Below, piece after piece: positions 1 through 8,160 of a stretch of 64,000 nt of DNA (position 1 is its first letter; the number at the start of each line of letters is the position of its first letter). Origin of the DNA: Bacillota bacterium. Lineage in GTDB: Bacteria; Bacillota; Clostridia; Christensenellales; Aristaeellaceae. Below the pieces are notes generated by a model. The model worked only from the letters and a program-made list of their open reading frames with translations, did no database searches and had not been told where the DNA came from. The position numbers were made by a program, and so were the translations under genes. Location of the stretch: the NCBI GenBank assembly GCA_023444095.1, contig JAEZRP010000043.1, forward strand, positions 88,419-152,418. Reading direction: 5' to 3'.

Positions 1-460
1 TCGCGGACGCGAGAAATCCCACCGCCGCGCCCGTTAATACGCCCGCCACCGCGAGCGTGGGAAGATAGTACATGAGTCCCGGCGTGCGCGCGATGACGGC
101 CGCCGCCAGAAGTTGGCCCATGTTGTGCGAAAGCCCGCCCACGGCGGAAATGCCAATGACCGAGAACTTGCGCGTCATCTTGAATAGCACCATCACGAGA
201 AGCGCCAGAAAGCCGCCCGAGAGCGCGTACATCACCGCCGAGAGCGAGCCGAACAGGAAGTTCGAGAGAAGAACGCGCGCGGCAAGCACCCCCGCGGCCT
301 TCTTCGGGCCGTAAAGCTCAAGCGCCAGGAGCGTCGCGACGTTCGCGAGTCCGAGCTTTACGCCCGGTACCGCGATGTCCGGGATCAAAAGATATTCGAG
401 CCAGGCGACGACGAGTCCCGCCGCCGTAAGCATGGAGAGCCTTGTCAAATCCTTTTTCAT
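1..460 (-). CDS. Gx transporter / heptaprenyl diphosphate synthase component I family membrane protein (partial)
   Basis: The 3' end of this gene lies outside the window; 153 codons are visible. The protein is almost entirely hydrophobic, with several membrane segments and a PGVKLGLAN stretch near residues 32-40 that is typical of the Gx family (Pfam Hpre_diP_synt_I). Family members are integral membrane proteins found beside prenyl diphosphate synthases or flavin-transfer genes; their substrate is not firmly established. The ATG at 460 overlaps the TGA of the upstream NusG-II gene by one base, so the two are translationally coupled. The ApbE gene sits divergently just beyond. This grouping suggests a role in membrane quinone or flavin-based redox chemistry, which is inference. 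Family assignment is good, exact function is open. Confidence 0.85.
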   Translation of the reverse strand, partial: MKKDLTRLSMLTAAGLVVAWLEYLLIPDIAVPGVKLGLANVATLLALELYGPKKAAGVLAARVLLSNFLFGSLSAVMYALSGGFLALLVMVLFKMTRKFSVIGISAVGGLSHNMGQLLAAAVIARTPGLMYYLPTLAVAGVLTGAAVGFLASA

Positions 461-801
461 CAGTCGAGCACCGCGTCGAGCGCGTCCTCGCCCGTGAGCA
501 CCACGGACACCCGGTTCGGCAGGCAGACGATAGATTCGCCCGCGAGATGGATCGCGCCCATATGGACGCAGGTCTGATCCCTGCAATCGGAGCTTTCGAC
601 ACGCGCGGTTCCGCCCTCCACCGAGACGGTCACGCCGTTAATCTCGAACATGCCTCCCCCGTCGAGGGCACACTGCCAGACGAGCGCCCCGTCGGCGTAG
701 ACCTCAGCGAGCGCGGCCTGCTTCCCCGGCCGGGTCGCGAAAAACGCGACGACGCCCGCGAGCACGAGGACGAGGATCAGCAGAATGTCGTTTCGCTTCA
801 T
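460..801 (-). CDS. NusG domain II-containing membrane-anchored protein
   Basis: 113 aa. A basic N-terminus is followed by one membrane segment (about residues 6-22), then a small extracytoplasmic beta domain with the NusG-II pattern: Cys73 and Cys78 in CRDQTCVHMG and Cys93 in SIVCLPNR. The ATG at 801 was chosen over an upstream in-frame start because GGAGG lies at the right distance. The gene overlaps the following Gx gene by one base. In many Firmicutes this protein is encoded with Gx and ApbE proteins; its biochemical role is unknown. The conserved cysteines could bind metal or form a disulfide. Confidence 0.85.
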   Translation of the reverse strand: MKRNDILLILVLVLAGVVAFFATRPGKQAALAEVYADGALVWQCALDGGGMFEINGVTVSVEGGTARVESSDCRDQTCVHMGAIHLAGESIVCLPNRVSVVLTGEDALDAVLD

Positions 802-818
802 GAAGAACCTCCTTCTCC

Positions 819-847
819 ATTTTACAGCATTGTCGGTCATATTTCAA
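819..847 (-). promoter_or_regulatory. sigma-A type promoter for the NusG-II/Gx operon
   Basis: On the minus strand TTGAAA (847-842) and TAAAAT (824-819) are separated by 17 bp, ending 17 bp before the start codon region. The -35 abuts the -35 of the divergent apbE promoter. Confidence 0.6.
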
Positions 848-875
848 TTGTATAATTTCCTCCATGTGGTATACT
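848..875 (+). promoter_or_regulatory. sigma-A type promoter for apbE
   Basis: TTGTAT (848-853), 16-bp spacer, TATACT (870-875), 31 bp before the TTG start at 907. It is back-to-back with the promoter of the divergent operon, so one regulator or polymerase competition could link the two units. Confidence 0.55.
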
Positions 876-906
876 GAAGGCACAGATGCTTGAAAGGGGT
901 TTCCAT

Positions 907-1893
907 TTGAGAAAGGCGATCGCGCTTCTGCTGATTTTTTCCCTTTCGTTCCTCGCGGGCTGCGGAAAACGGAACGCGGAAAGCGTCAAAAGGACGTACC
1001 TAGACCTCTTCGACACGGTGACTGCCGTCACGGTGTACGACGCGGACGAGGACGACGTATCCCAAATCGTCTCGGACACCTACGCACGCCTCAACAGTGT
1101 GTTCGACGCCTACGCGCCGCACGAGGGGGTCAACGGGCTCTACCGGCTCAACGCCGCGGACGGCGAATGGGTCCCGGTCGACGCGAACCTTCTGGATCTT
1201 CTTTTGCTTTGCCGCTCGTGGCGCGACATCTCCGGGGAACTCGACGTGACGCGCGGAGCGCTCTTCGAACTCTGGCGCGCGTTCCGGGAAGGCGAGCGGA
1301 CGCTTCCCACGAGGGAGGAGCTTTCGGAGGCCCTTTCACACGGAGGCTGGGAAAACGTGGAGATCGACGAGGCGGGCTCCCGCGTGCGGCTTCTCGATCC
1401 CGCGATGCGCATCGACGTCGGGGCCGTGGCGAAGGGGTATTCCGCCGGGAAACTCGCCGAAGCGTTCGAGGCGGCGGGCTATTCAAGTTACATCATCGAC
1501 GCGGGCGGGAACGTGGTCTCGGGCGAGAGAGAGAAGCCGTTCGTGATCGGGATTACGAACCCGCGCGGGGAGGGACTGGTTTTGAAGCTGTCGATGGAGG
1601 ACATGGCGGCGGTCTCGAGCGGGGACTACCAGAGGTACCGCGAGTACGAGGGCAAGAGGTACCATCACATCATCGACGTCGAGACGCTCTATCCCGCCGA
1701 ATACGGTATCGCTCAGGTGACGGTGGTCGCCCCGGACTCAGCGGTCGCGGATTTTTTCTCGACGACAATCTTTCTCATGGATTACGAAGCGGGACGCGCC
1801 TTCGCGGACGAGAACGGGCTTTCGGTCGTCTGGGTAATGGACGACGGAGAGCTCCGGACGACGGGCGGCGCCCGGGAGATGGTGGTGAATTGA
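907..1893 (+). CDS. apbE: FAD:protein FMN transferase (ApbE family) lipoprotein
   Basis: 328 aa. ApbE enzymes use FAD and Mg2+ to attach FMN covalently to threonine residues of extracytosolic redox proteins. An N-terminal lipoprotein signal is clear, with lipobox LAGC and lipidated Cys19, so the enzyme works outside the membrane. Family motifs follow: IDVGAVAKGYSAGKL, the glycine-rich IIDAGGNVVSG, and HHIID plus SAVADFFST near the C-terminus. A TTG start at 907 is preferred over the ATG at 886 because AAAGGGG is spaced 8 bp from it and it gives a normal signal peptide. The stop is followed directly by the LCP gene. No flavinylation target (FMN-binding domain protein) is visible in the window. 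Confidence 0.93.
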   Translation: MRKAIALLLIFSLSFLAGCGKRNAESVKRTYLDLFDTVTAVTVYDADEDDVSQIVSDTYARLNSVFDAYAPHEGVNGLYRLNAADGEWVPVDANLLDLLLLCRSWRDISGELDVTRGALFELWRAFREGERTLPTREELSEALSHGGWENVEIDEAGSRVRLLDPAMRIDVGAVAKGYSAGKLAEAFEAAGYSSYIIDAGGNVVSGEREKPFVIGITNPRGEGLVLKLSMEDMAAVSSGDYQRYREYEGKRYHHIIDVETLYPAEYGIAQVTVVAPDSAVADFFSTTIFLMDYEAGRAFADENGLSVVWVMDDGELRTTGGAREMVVN

Positions 1894-2898
1894 GTGTACT
1901 TTGAAGAAGGCCGCAAGCCCAGGAAGCGCGGGCGCAGGCGGCGCGGATGCCTCGGCTCTGTGATCGGATTTTTCCTGAAGCTCGTTCTGTTCGCGCTGCT
2001 TCTCGCGCTCGTCGCGGGGGCGATCCTCTACGCGCTGCCCGTCGGACTTTTCATGATCGAGCCGGAGTCGGATCTTTCCCCCGCGGACGACCTGCCCTCG
2101 AGCCACATCAACGTGCTCATACTGGGGGTCGACAAGCTCTCGGACGGGACACAGCGCTCGGACACCATCATCGTCGCGACCGTCGGCTACGATGCGTTCA
2201 AGATTACGTCGATCATGCGCGACACGGAAGTGAACATCCCCGGCCACGGTCGGCAGAAGGTGAACGCGGCCTATGCGCACGGCGGAGCGGAGCTGACCAT
2301 GCGCACGCTCAACGAGAACTTCGGCCTCAACCTCACAAAGTACGTGGTTGTCGACTTTACGACGCTCGCGGACCTCGTCAACGCCATCGGGGGCGTGGAC
2401 ATCGCCATCACCGAGGCCGAACAGGTGGAGATCAACAAGAACATCTACAACGCCCGGAAGCTGTTCAAGAGCGCCGGCTACACCGCCCAGGACACGAGCG
2501 CGGTCGACCTCGACTTCTCAAACGCCGACGGGGACGGCTACGTCATGGCGCACCTCGACGGCATTCAGGCGCTCGGTTACGCGCGCATCCGGCACATCGA
2601 CTCGGACATCACGCGCACCTTCCGCCAGAGAAAGCTCATGAACGCCGCGCTCGCGCAGTTCAAGGGCCAATGGTACAACCCCCTCGCGCTCTACCGACTC
2701 GGAGACGCCGCGCTCTCCAAGGTGGACACCAACATGAACGTTTTTGAGCTTCTCTCCATCGGCATGAAGGCCGCCGTCCGCCCCGAGGCCGAACAGCTCC
2801 GCCTGCCCGTCGACGGCTCCTACAACGACAACGGCTCCTCCCTCGCCGACGTCAACTTCGAGAGGAATCGCAACGCGTTCCTGGAATTCGCGTATTGA
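1894..2898 (+). CDS. LytR-CpsA-Psr (LCP) family cell-wall glycopolymer ligase
   Basis: 334 aa. LCP proteins transfer undecaprenyl-linked glycopolymers to peptidoglycan outside the membrane. The N-terminus is very basic (residues 5-16), followed by one membrane segment near 20-48, then the LCP domain (about 70-260). Visible hallmarks are the Asp near NVLILGVDK, arginines in QRSDTI and SIMRDTEV, the AYAHGGAELTMRTL stretch and RIRHIDSDITRTFRQ. The start is a GTG directly after the apbE TGA, so the two are almost certainly cotranscribed. The pairing may only reflect shared surface location. Confidence 0.92.
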   Translation: MYFEEGRKPRKRGRRRRGCLGSVIGFFLKLVLFALLLALVAGAILYALPVGLFMIEPESDLSPADDLPSSHINVLILGVDKLSDGTQRSDTIIVATVGYDAFKITSIMRDTEVNIPGHGRQKVNAAYAHGGAELTMRTLNENFGLNLTKYVVVDFTTLADLVNAIGGVDIAITEAEQVEINKNIYNARKLFKSAGYTAQDTSAVDLDFSNADGDGYVMAHLDGIQALGYARIRHIDSDITRTFRQRKLMNAALAQFKGQWYNPLALYRLGDAALSKVDTNMNVFELLSIGMKAAVRPEAEQLRLPVDGSYNDNGSSLADVNFERNRNAFLEFAY

Positions 2899-2910
2899 GG
2901 CGGGACGAGG

Positions 2911-2980
2911 GGAAGCGCCGGGGCTCCAAAGGCCCCGCCAAGGGGCCCGCGCCCCTTTGGAATCCCCGGAATGGAGCGCG
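2911..2980 (+). repeat. composite hairpin repeat, copy A (truncated)
   Basis: Begins 12 bp after the LCP stop. Two hairpins: GGGGC/GCCCC (2920-2936) and AAGGGGC/GCCCCTT (2940-2957), followed by the recurring GGAATCCC. The third hairpin present in most copies is absent. See copies B1-G. Confidence 0.75.
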
Positions 2981-3003
2981 CGTCAAGCTTTACCCGAATT
3001 TGC

Positions 3004-3032
3004 TGTTCTTTCCTTCATTTAGGTGCTATAAT
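3004..3032 (+). promoter_or_regulatory. promoter for glnS (extended -10)
   Basis: A perfect TATAAT at 3027-3032 is preceded by TG one base upstream (extended -10); the -35 (TGTTCT, 3004-3009, 17-bp spacer) is weak. Confidence 0.55.
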
Positions 3033-3062
3033 CCCGGAAATGAATCAAAGGAGGTCGCGCAT

Positions 3063-4778
3063 ATGTCCGAGGAACGGCGCGCCGCAAACTTTATCGAGGA
3101 ATTCGTCGAGGAAGATCTCGCCGGCGGGCGATACGACCACGTGCGCACCCGCTTTCCGCCCGAGCCGAACGGCTTTCTGCACATCGGGCACGCGAAGGCG
3201 CTGTGCATCGACTTCGGCATTGCCCAGAAGTACGGCGGCAAGTGCAACCTGCGTTTCGACGACACCAACCCCTCCAAGGAGGACGCGGTGTTCGTCGAGA
3301 ACATCGAGAAGGACATCCGCTGGCTCGGCTTCGAGTGGGACGAGCTGCACTTCGCGTCCGATTTCTTCGAGCGCCTCTTTGAGATCGCGTGCGGCCTCAT
3401 CGAAAAGGGCGTCGCGTACGTCGACGACCAGTCGCCGGACGAAATGCGCAAAAGCCGCGGAACCCTCACGCAGCCGGGCGTAAACAGCCCCTACCGCGAC
3501 CGTCCCATATCGGAGAACCTCGATCTGTTCCGCCGGATGCGCGCGGGCGAGTTCCCGGCGGGAAGCCGCGTTCTGCGCGCCAAGATCGACATGGCCTCGC
3601 CCAACGTACTGATGCGCGACCCGACCATCTACCGGATCATGCACATCCATCACCACCGCACCGGCGGCGAATGGTGCATCTATCCCATGTACGACTTCCA
3701 GCATCCCCTGCAGGACGCCATCGAGGGGATCACGCATTCCCTGTGTTCCCTCGAGTACGAGATACACAGACCGCTGTACAACTGGGTCGTCGAGCAGGCG
3801 GGCTTCACGAAGCAGCCGCCGCGCCAGATCGAGTTCGCGCGGCTCAACATCGAGCGCACCGTCATGTCCAAGCGCCACCTGAGAAAGCTCGTTGAGTCGG
3901 GCTATGTCTCCGGTTGGGACGATCCGCGCATGCCGACCCTCGCCGCCATGCGCAGGCGCGGCTATTCCGCCGCCGCCATTCGGGACTTCCTGGCGCGCGT
4001 AGGCGTCGCCAAGGCGGATTCGACCGTCGAGGGCGGGCTTCTTGAACACTGCGTCCGCGAAGCGCTGGGAGACACGGCCGCGCGCACCATGGCAGTCCTC
4101 AATCCCCTGAAAGTTACCTTTGAAAACTGGCCGGCGGGCAAGGTCGACGAGCTCGAGGTCGAGAACCACCCCGACCATCCCGAAATGGGCACGCGGATCG
4201 TCCATTTCACCGGCGCCTGCTACATCGAGCGCGAGGATTTCATGGAGGAGCCCGTCGCGAAGTTCTTCCGTCTCGCGCCCGGGAAGGAGGTGCGCCTCAA
4301 GGGGGCGTACATCGTGAAGTGCGAGCGGTTCGTGAAGGACGAAAAAGGCGAGGTCACGGAAGTCGTCTGCTCGGTGGATCTTTCGAGCCGCTCCGGCTCC
4401 GAGGGCGCAAACCGCAAGGTCAAGGGAACGCTCCATTGGCTGAGCGACATGGACGCCTTCTCCTGCGAATTCCGGCTCTACGAGCCAATCCTGCTTGAGC
4501 ACGACGCCGATGCGGCGGCCGAGGCCGTCGAGACCGAGGAGGGCGGCGAGGTCCAGGAAGTGGCGCCCGCCGCGGACTTCATGGCGCGCGTCAACCCCAA
4601 CTCGCTCACAGTCGTCAGGGGCTTCTGCGAGCCCTTCGCCGCCGAGGCTCCCGTCGGATGCGTCTACCAGTTCCTGCGCATGGGCTATTTCTGCAAGGAC
4701 CCCGCGTCCACCCCCGACGCGCCCGTCTTCAACCGCACGGTGCCGCTTAAGGACAGCTGGGCGAAGGCGCAGAAGTAA
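3063..4778 (+). CDS. glnS: glutamine--tRNA ligase
   Basis: 571 aa. Charges tRNA-Gln with glutamine directly in the cytoplasm. Class I synthetase signatures are clear: HIGH at residues 40-43 within PPEPNGFLHIGHAK and the KMSKS-type VMSKRHL further on, followed by the two beta-barrel anticodon-binding domains. The open frame extends far upstream, but the ATG at 3063 has AGGAGGT ideally placed, lies just after a TATAAT, and fits the family length. Many Clostridia instead make Gln-tRNA by GatCAB amidation of Glu-tRNA; whether this genome has both cannot be seen here. Confidence 0.96.
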   Translation: MSEERRAANFIEEFVEEDLAGGRYDHVRTRFPPEPNGFLHIGHAKALCIDFGIAQKYGGKCNLRFDDTNPSKEDAVFVENIEKDIRWLGFEWDELHFASDFFERLFEIACGLIEKGVAYVDDQSPDEMRKSRGTLTQPGVNSPYRDRPISENLDLFRRMRAGEFPAGSRVLRAKIDMASPNVLMRDPTIYRIMHIHHHRTGGEWCIYPMYDFQHPLQDAIEGITHSLCSLEYEIHRPLYNWVVEQAGFTKQPPRQIEFARLNIERTVMSKRHLRKLVESGYVSGWDDPRMPTLAAMRRRGYSAAAIRDFLARVGVAKADSTVEGGLLEHCVREALGDTAARTMAVLNPLKVTFENWPAGKVDELEVENHPDHPEMGTRIVHFTGACYIEREDFMEEPVAKFFRLAPGKEVRLKGAYIVKCERFVKDEKGEVTEVVCSVDLSSRSGSEGANRKVKGTLHWLSDMDAFSCEFRLYEPILLEHDADAAAEAVETEEGGEVQEVAPAADFMARVNPNSLTVVRGFCEPFAAEAPVGCVYQFLRMGYFCKDPASTPDAPVFNRTVPLKDSWAKAQK

Positions 4779-4792
4779 GGCGGGAAGAGGAG

Positions 4793-4912
4793 AACGCCGA
4801 GGGCGTGCCCTCGGACTCCCGCCAAAGGGCTGACGCCCTTTGGAATCCCATGCAAGGTGGAAATATCCATTTTGTTTGTCGGCGGCTCGAGGTCCAAACC
4901 TCGAACCGCCGA
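4793..4912 (+). repeat. composite hairpin repeat, copy B1
   Basis: Starts 15 bp after the glnS stop in glnS orientation. Hairpin 1 CCGAGGGC/GCCCTCGG (4797-4814), linker GACTCCCGCC, hairpin 2 AAAGGGC/GCCCTTT (4824-4841), GGAATCCC, an AT-richer spacer, then hairpin 3 GGCGG-TCGAGG/CCTCGA-CCGCC (4881-4910) followed by TTTATTTT, which could terminate transcription. Confidence 0.85.
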
Positions 4913-4937
4913 GTTTATTTTGGGGAGACAAACACAA

Positions 4938-5070
4938 ATTCGGCCGACCGGGGCTGAGCCTACGGTCGGCCGACGGACAAAACAGATCCTTTTCACCATC
5001 AGCAAGGGATTTTCAAGGGCGTCAGCCCTTGAACGGGGTCTGGGGCGGTGCCCCTGCGTTCCCCCTGCGC
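4938..5070 (-). repeat. composite hairpin repeat, copy B2
   Basis: Faces copy B1 and follows the lacZ stop in lacZ orientation. Read on the minus strand: GGGGC/GCCCC (5054-5042), CAAGGGC/GCCCTTG (5031-5014), AAAATCCC, a spacer, and an 11-bp hairpin TCGGCCGACCG/CGGTCGGCCGA (4973-4940). Confidence 0.82.
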
Positions 5071-5072
5071 CC

Positions 5073-8045
5073 CTACTCCAGCGCCACCCGCAGCGCGTGC
5101 GCCCCCGCGCGCAGGTCGGCGCGGTCGACGGCGGTACTCCAGGCCATGTCGCCGCCGATGGGCGCGTGATACGCGTCGATGTGCGCGGTGATCTCCGCGC
5201 GCGCCGGGAGCTCGTGGGTGTGGAGCGCGGCTTTGAGGTCGTCGGTCGTGTGGCGGCCCGCATCGAAGTGGAACGGGGTTTCGGCGCGGATCGTAAGCAC
5301 AGCATCCGAGGACCTGAACGCGAGGAAACGCGCCCGCTCGCGGCCGCCGTTTTCCGAGGGCGGGGCGTAATCGAAGCCGAGCGCGTCGACGGCCGCCTCG
5401 TAACGGCCGAAGCGCGGGGCGATCATGCGGTCGGCGTAATTCTCCATGGGGCCGTAACCGAGGTACTCCACCCGGTCGAAGCATCCCGGGATCGTGAGCT
5501 CGAGCCCGAGGCGCGGGAGCATGACGTCTTCCGCGGCGTTCGCGTCGAGCGCAAACAGCAGCGCGCCGCCGCGCACCGTCCATGTAAGTTCCCCGCGCAG
5601 TTTTTCGTCGGCGTAAAACGCGAACCGGAGCGCGATTTCGCCCTCCCCGCGCAGGATCCGGGCGGGTTCATGGCTGATTCGAAGCGCGCGCGCCTCATCC
5701 GTCTGCTTGCGCCAGCCCCAGCCCTCCCGGGCGTCGAGGCCGGTGTACGGGCGGTCGAGCGTAATTCTGCTGTTTTCGACGCGGTTGACGCCGCCCTTTT
5801 CGAATTTCAGGAGCGCCCCGTCCGCCTTCGCGATCTCGGCACGGAGATCCCCGGATATGAGGACGAAGCGGTCCGATTCCTCGGTGAGCGCCGGGACGTT
5901 CCATGGCCGGTCCTCGAACGCGGGCAGCGGCACATCGAGCGGGAACTGCCTGCGCGCGACCTCCACGCCCGTCGATTTGCGCGTGACGGTGAACTCGAGG
6001 TACGCAGCATTCCTCCCCGAAAGATCAACGGTCGCGGTCTCCCCGGGCTTCAGATCGGGCATGCCGAGCGCGGTCTGCTCCATGATGTTCCCGGCCCCGT
6101 CGAGCGCGGTGAGCGCGAGGGCGAATTCCGACGAATGGGTCGCGAGCGTGCGGTTCGTGACGGTGAAATGCCCGCGCAGGCGCGCGGCGAACCACGCGTT
6201 GTCGGCGTGCGGCGGGTCGATGAGGATCGGCGCGTACGCCTCGCGCACCTCGAAGGCCACCGGCTTCCATACAAGGTCCGCGCGCACGAGGCCGTTGTTC
6301 GTCATATACGGCGGCTCGTTGGGTTCGATGAACGGCTCGCCGAAATCGCCGCCGTGTGCGAAATATTCCGCGCCGTCAGGAGTCCTTCCCAGGAGCGCCT
6401 TGTCCTGCCAGTCCCACACGAAGCCGCCCTGAAAGCGCTCGTAGCGGCGGGTGAGCTCGATAAACTTCTTCATACCGCCGCCGGTGTTTCGGATCTGGTA
6501 GAGGTACTCGACGAGGATCACGGGCCGGTCGTCGCGCGGATCGGTCAGCATGGAGAGAATCTGCTTCTCGGTCGCGTACATGGATCCGCGCACGTCCGAG
6601 ATGCTCTTTCCGGGGTTGCCCGCCTCGTACTGGCAGATGCGCGTGGGGTCGTACTCCTTGCAGAAGCCGTACATCGCCGCGTGGCCAGGACCATAGCCGG
6701 ACTCGTTGCCCAGCGACCAGCCGTAGATGGAGGCGTGGTTCTTGTGCTGGACGACCATGCGCTGGGCGCGCTCGACATACTGCGGCGCGTACTCCGGATC
6801 GTGCGAAATCTGACCCGCGACGCCGTGCGTCTCGAGGTCGCACTCGCACAGCACGAGAAGCCCCATCTCGTCGCACAGTTCGTACCAGCGGGAACTGTCG
6901 GGATAGTGGCAGGTTCGCACGGCGTTGATGTTCATGCGCTTCATGCTCTCGATTTCCTCGATCATGTGAGCGGCCGGGACCGCGCGGCCGTGCTTCCACG
7001 CGTGCTCGTGGCGGTTGACGCCAAAGACGAGCATGCGCTGCCCGTTCAGGAGCAGAATGCCGTCCTCGACGTCCACGCGCTTGAACCCGAAGCGGCACGC
7101 GTCCTCGTCGAGCACCGCGCCATCCCCGTCAAGGAGGGTGAACTCGACCGCATAGAGCGCCGGATTCTCGGGCGACCAGCGCGCGACCTTCGGAAGCGGG
7201 ATGGCGATGCGGGCGGTATTCGCGGTCGGGACGCTCGTCTGCGTGTAGATTGCGTGCGAGCTGACGGGCGCTTCCGCCTCCGAGGCGATTTCGCCCTCCG
7301 GGGAGAGAATGCGCGCGCGCACCCGGAACTTGGAGAAGCCCGCAACCCGCGAGATCTTCACGTCGGCTAAAAACACGCCCGATTCCAGATGGCGGTCGGG
7401 GATCGCCTTGATCTGGTAGTCCTCCATGCGTGCGCGGGGCGCGAGGATGAGCGCCGCGTCGCGGTGGATGCCGCAGAGATACCAGTAGTCCTGATCCTCG
7501 AGGTAGCTGCTGGTCGCGTAGGTGAACACCCGTAGGGCCAGGAGGTTTTCGCCGGGCCGGGCGAACTGGGTCACGTCGAACTCGGAGGAGAGCTTGCTGT
7601 CCTCGGCGTAGCCGACGAACGCGCCGTTCATGTAGACCTCGTAGGCCGTCTCCACGCCGTCGAAGCGGAGGATGAGGTCATCGTCCGTCGCCGGGACCTC
7701 AAACCGCAGGCGGTAGCAGCCAGTGGGATTCGCCTCCGGCACGCGGAACGGATCGGGGCGATTGTCCAGGCCGCACTCGCCGTCCAAGGGCCACGGGTAG
7801 GCGTAGTTCGTATAGATGGGCTTCCCGAAGCCCTGCGTCTGCCAGTTGCCCGGCACGGCGATCGGCCGGTAGCCGGATTCGTCGAGATCGGGCGCATAAA
7901 AGTCGCCGCAATCCTCGGGCCGTTCGAACAGCCGGAACAGCCACTCCCCGTTCAGGTCGATCGTTCGGGACCGTGAGAAGCGCCGCGCCCGTGCGGGCAG
8001 GCGATTGACCGCCGTCACCTTCGGATCAAGATAAAAGTCACGCAT
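5073..8045 (-). CDS. lacZ: beta-galactosidase, glycoside hydrolase family 2 (LacZ type)
   Basis: 990 aa, the usual length of LacZ enzymes. Order of domains: jelly-roll sugar-binding domain, two Ig-like domains, TIM barrel, and C-terminal domains including the Bgal_small_N-like region. The acid/base glutamate sits in WSLGNESGYG (about residue 445) and the nucleophile in VILVEYLYQ (about 510), followed by GGFVWDWQDKALL. Start 8045 has GGGGGA at the right distance. No secretion signal, so it acts on imported or short oligosaccharides in the cytoplasm. It lies downstream of the sugar transporter genes but has its own strong promoter with an operator-like palindrome. Confidence 0.95.
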   Translation of the reverse strand: MRDFYLDPKVTAVNRLPARARRFSRSRTIDLNGEWLFRLFERPEDCGDFYAPDLDESGYRPIAVPGNWQTQGFGKPIYTNYAYPWPLDGECGLDNRPDPFRVPEANPTGCYRLRFEVPATDDDLILRFDGVETAYEVYMNGAFVGYAEDSKLSSEFDVTQFARPGENLLALRVFTYATSSYLEDQDYWYLCGIHRDAALILAPRARMEDYQIKAIPDRHLESGVFLADVKISRVAGFSKFRVRARILSPEGEIASEAEAPVSSHAIYTQTSVPTANTARIAIPLPKVARWSPENPALYAVEFTLLDGDGAVLDEDACRFGFKRVDVEDGILLLNGQRMLVFGVNRHEHAWKHGRAVPAAHMIEEIESMKRMNINAVRTCHYPDSSRWYELCDEMGLLVLCECDLETHGVAGQISHDPEYAPQYVERAQRMVVQHKNHASIYGWSLGNESGYGPGHAAMYGFCKEYDPTRICQYEAGNPGKSISDVRGSMYATEKQILSMLTDPRDDRPVILVEYLYQIRNTGGGMKKFIELTRRYERFQGGFVWDWQDKALLGRTPDGAEYFAHGGDFGEPFIEPNEPPYMTNNGLVRADLVWKPVAFEVREAYAPILIDPPHADNAWFAARLRGHFTVTNRTLATHSSEFALALTALDGAGNIMEQTALGMPDLKPGETATVDLSGRNAAYLEFTVTRKSTGVEVARRQFPLDVPLPAFEDRPWNVPALTEESDRFVLISGDLRAEIAKADGALLKFEKGGVNRVENSRITLDRPYTGLDAREGWGWRKQTDEARALRISHEPARILRGEGEIALRFAFYADEKLRGELTWTVRGGALLFALDANAAEDVMLPRLGLELTIPGCFDRVEYLGYGPMENYADRMIAPRFGRYEAAVDALGFDYAPPSENGGRERARFLAFRSSDAVLTIRAETPFHFDAGRHTTDDLKAALHTHELPARAEITAHIDAYHAPIGGDMAWSTAVDRADLRAGAHALRVALE

Positions 8046-8080
8046 GAATATCCCCCATTCCCACAACCGTATGTGCCCTG

Positions 8081-8109
8081 ATTATAGCATAGCCGCAGCA
8101 CCGAATCAA
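8081..8109 (-). promoter_or_regulatory. strong sigma-A type promoter for lacZ
   Basis: Minus strand TTGATT (8109-8104), 17-bp spacer, perfect TATAAT (8086-8081), about 35 bp before the start codon. Confidence 0.8.
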
Positions 8110-8119
8110 CGTGCTGCGG
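8093..8119. promoter_or_regulatory. 27-bp palindrome over the lacZ -35, candidate operator
   Basis: CCGCAGCAC and GTGCTGCGG form a perfect 9-bp inverted repeat with a 9-bp spacer. The -35 hexamer lies in the spacer, so a bound dimer would block RNA polymerase. It could instead act as a hairpin after the upstream permease gene, but there is no T-run. Confidence 0.6.
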
Positions 8120-8160
8120 CTGCCAATCCAGGAATGCCGGGTTTGATAAGGACGCGGCCC

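Noticed and set aside
3045..4937. Long minus-strand frame opposite glnS
   Set aside because: Antisense artefact of GC-rich codon use; glnS is certain.
4857..7370. Very long open frame on the plus strand opposite lacZ
   Set aside because: High GC content leaves many antisense frames open. LacZ motifs on the minus strand are unmistakable, and the plus frame has no ribosome site and an Arg/Val/His-rich composition.
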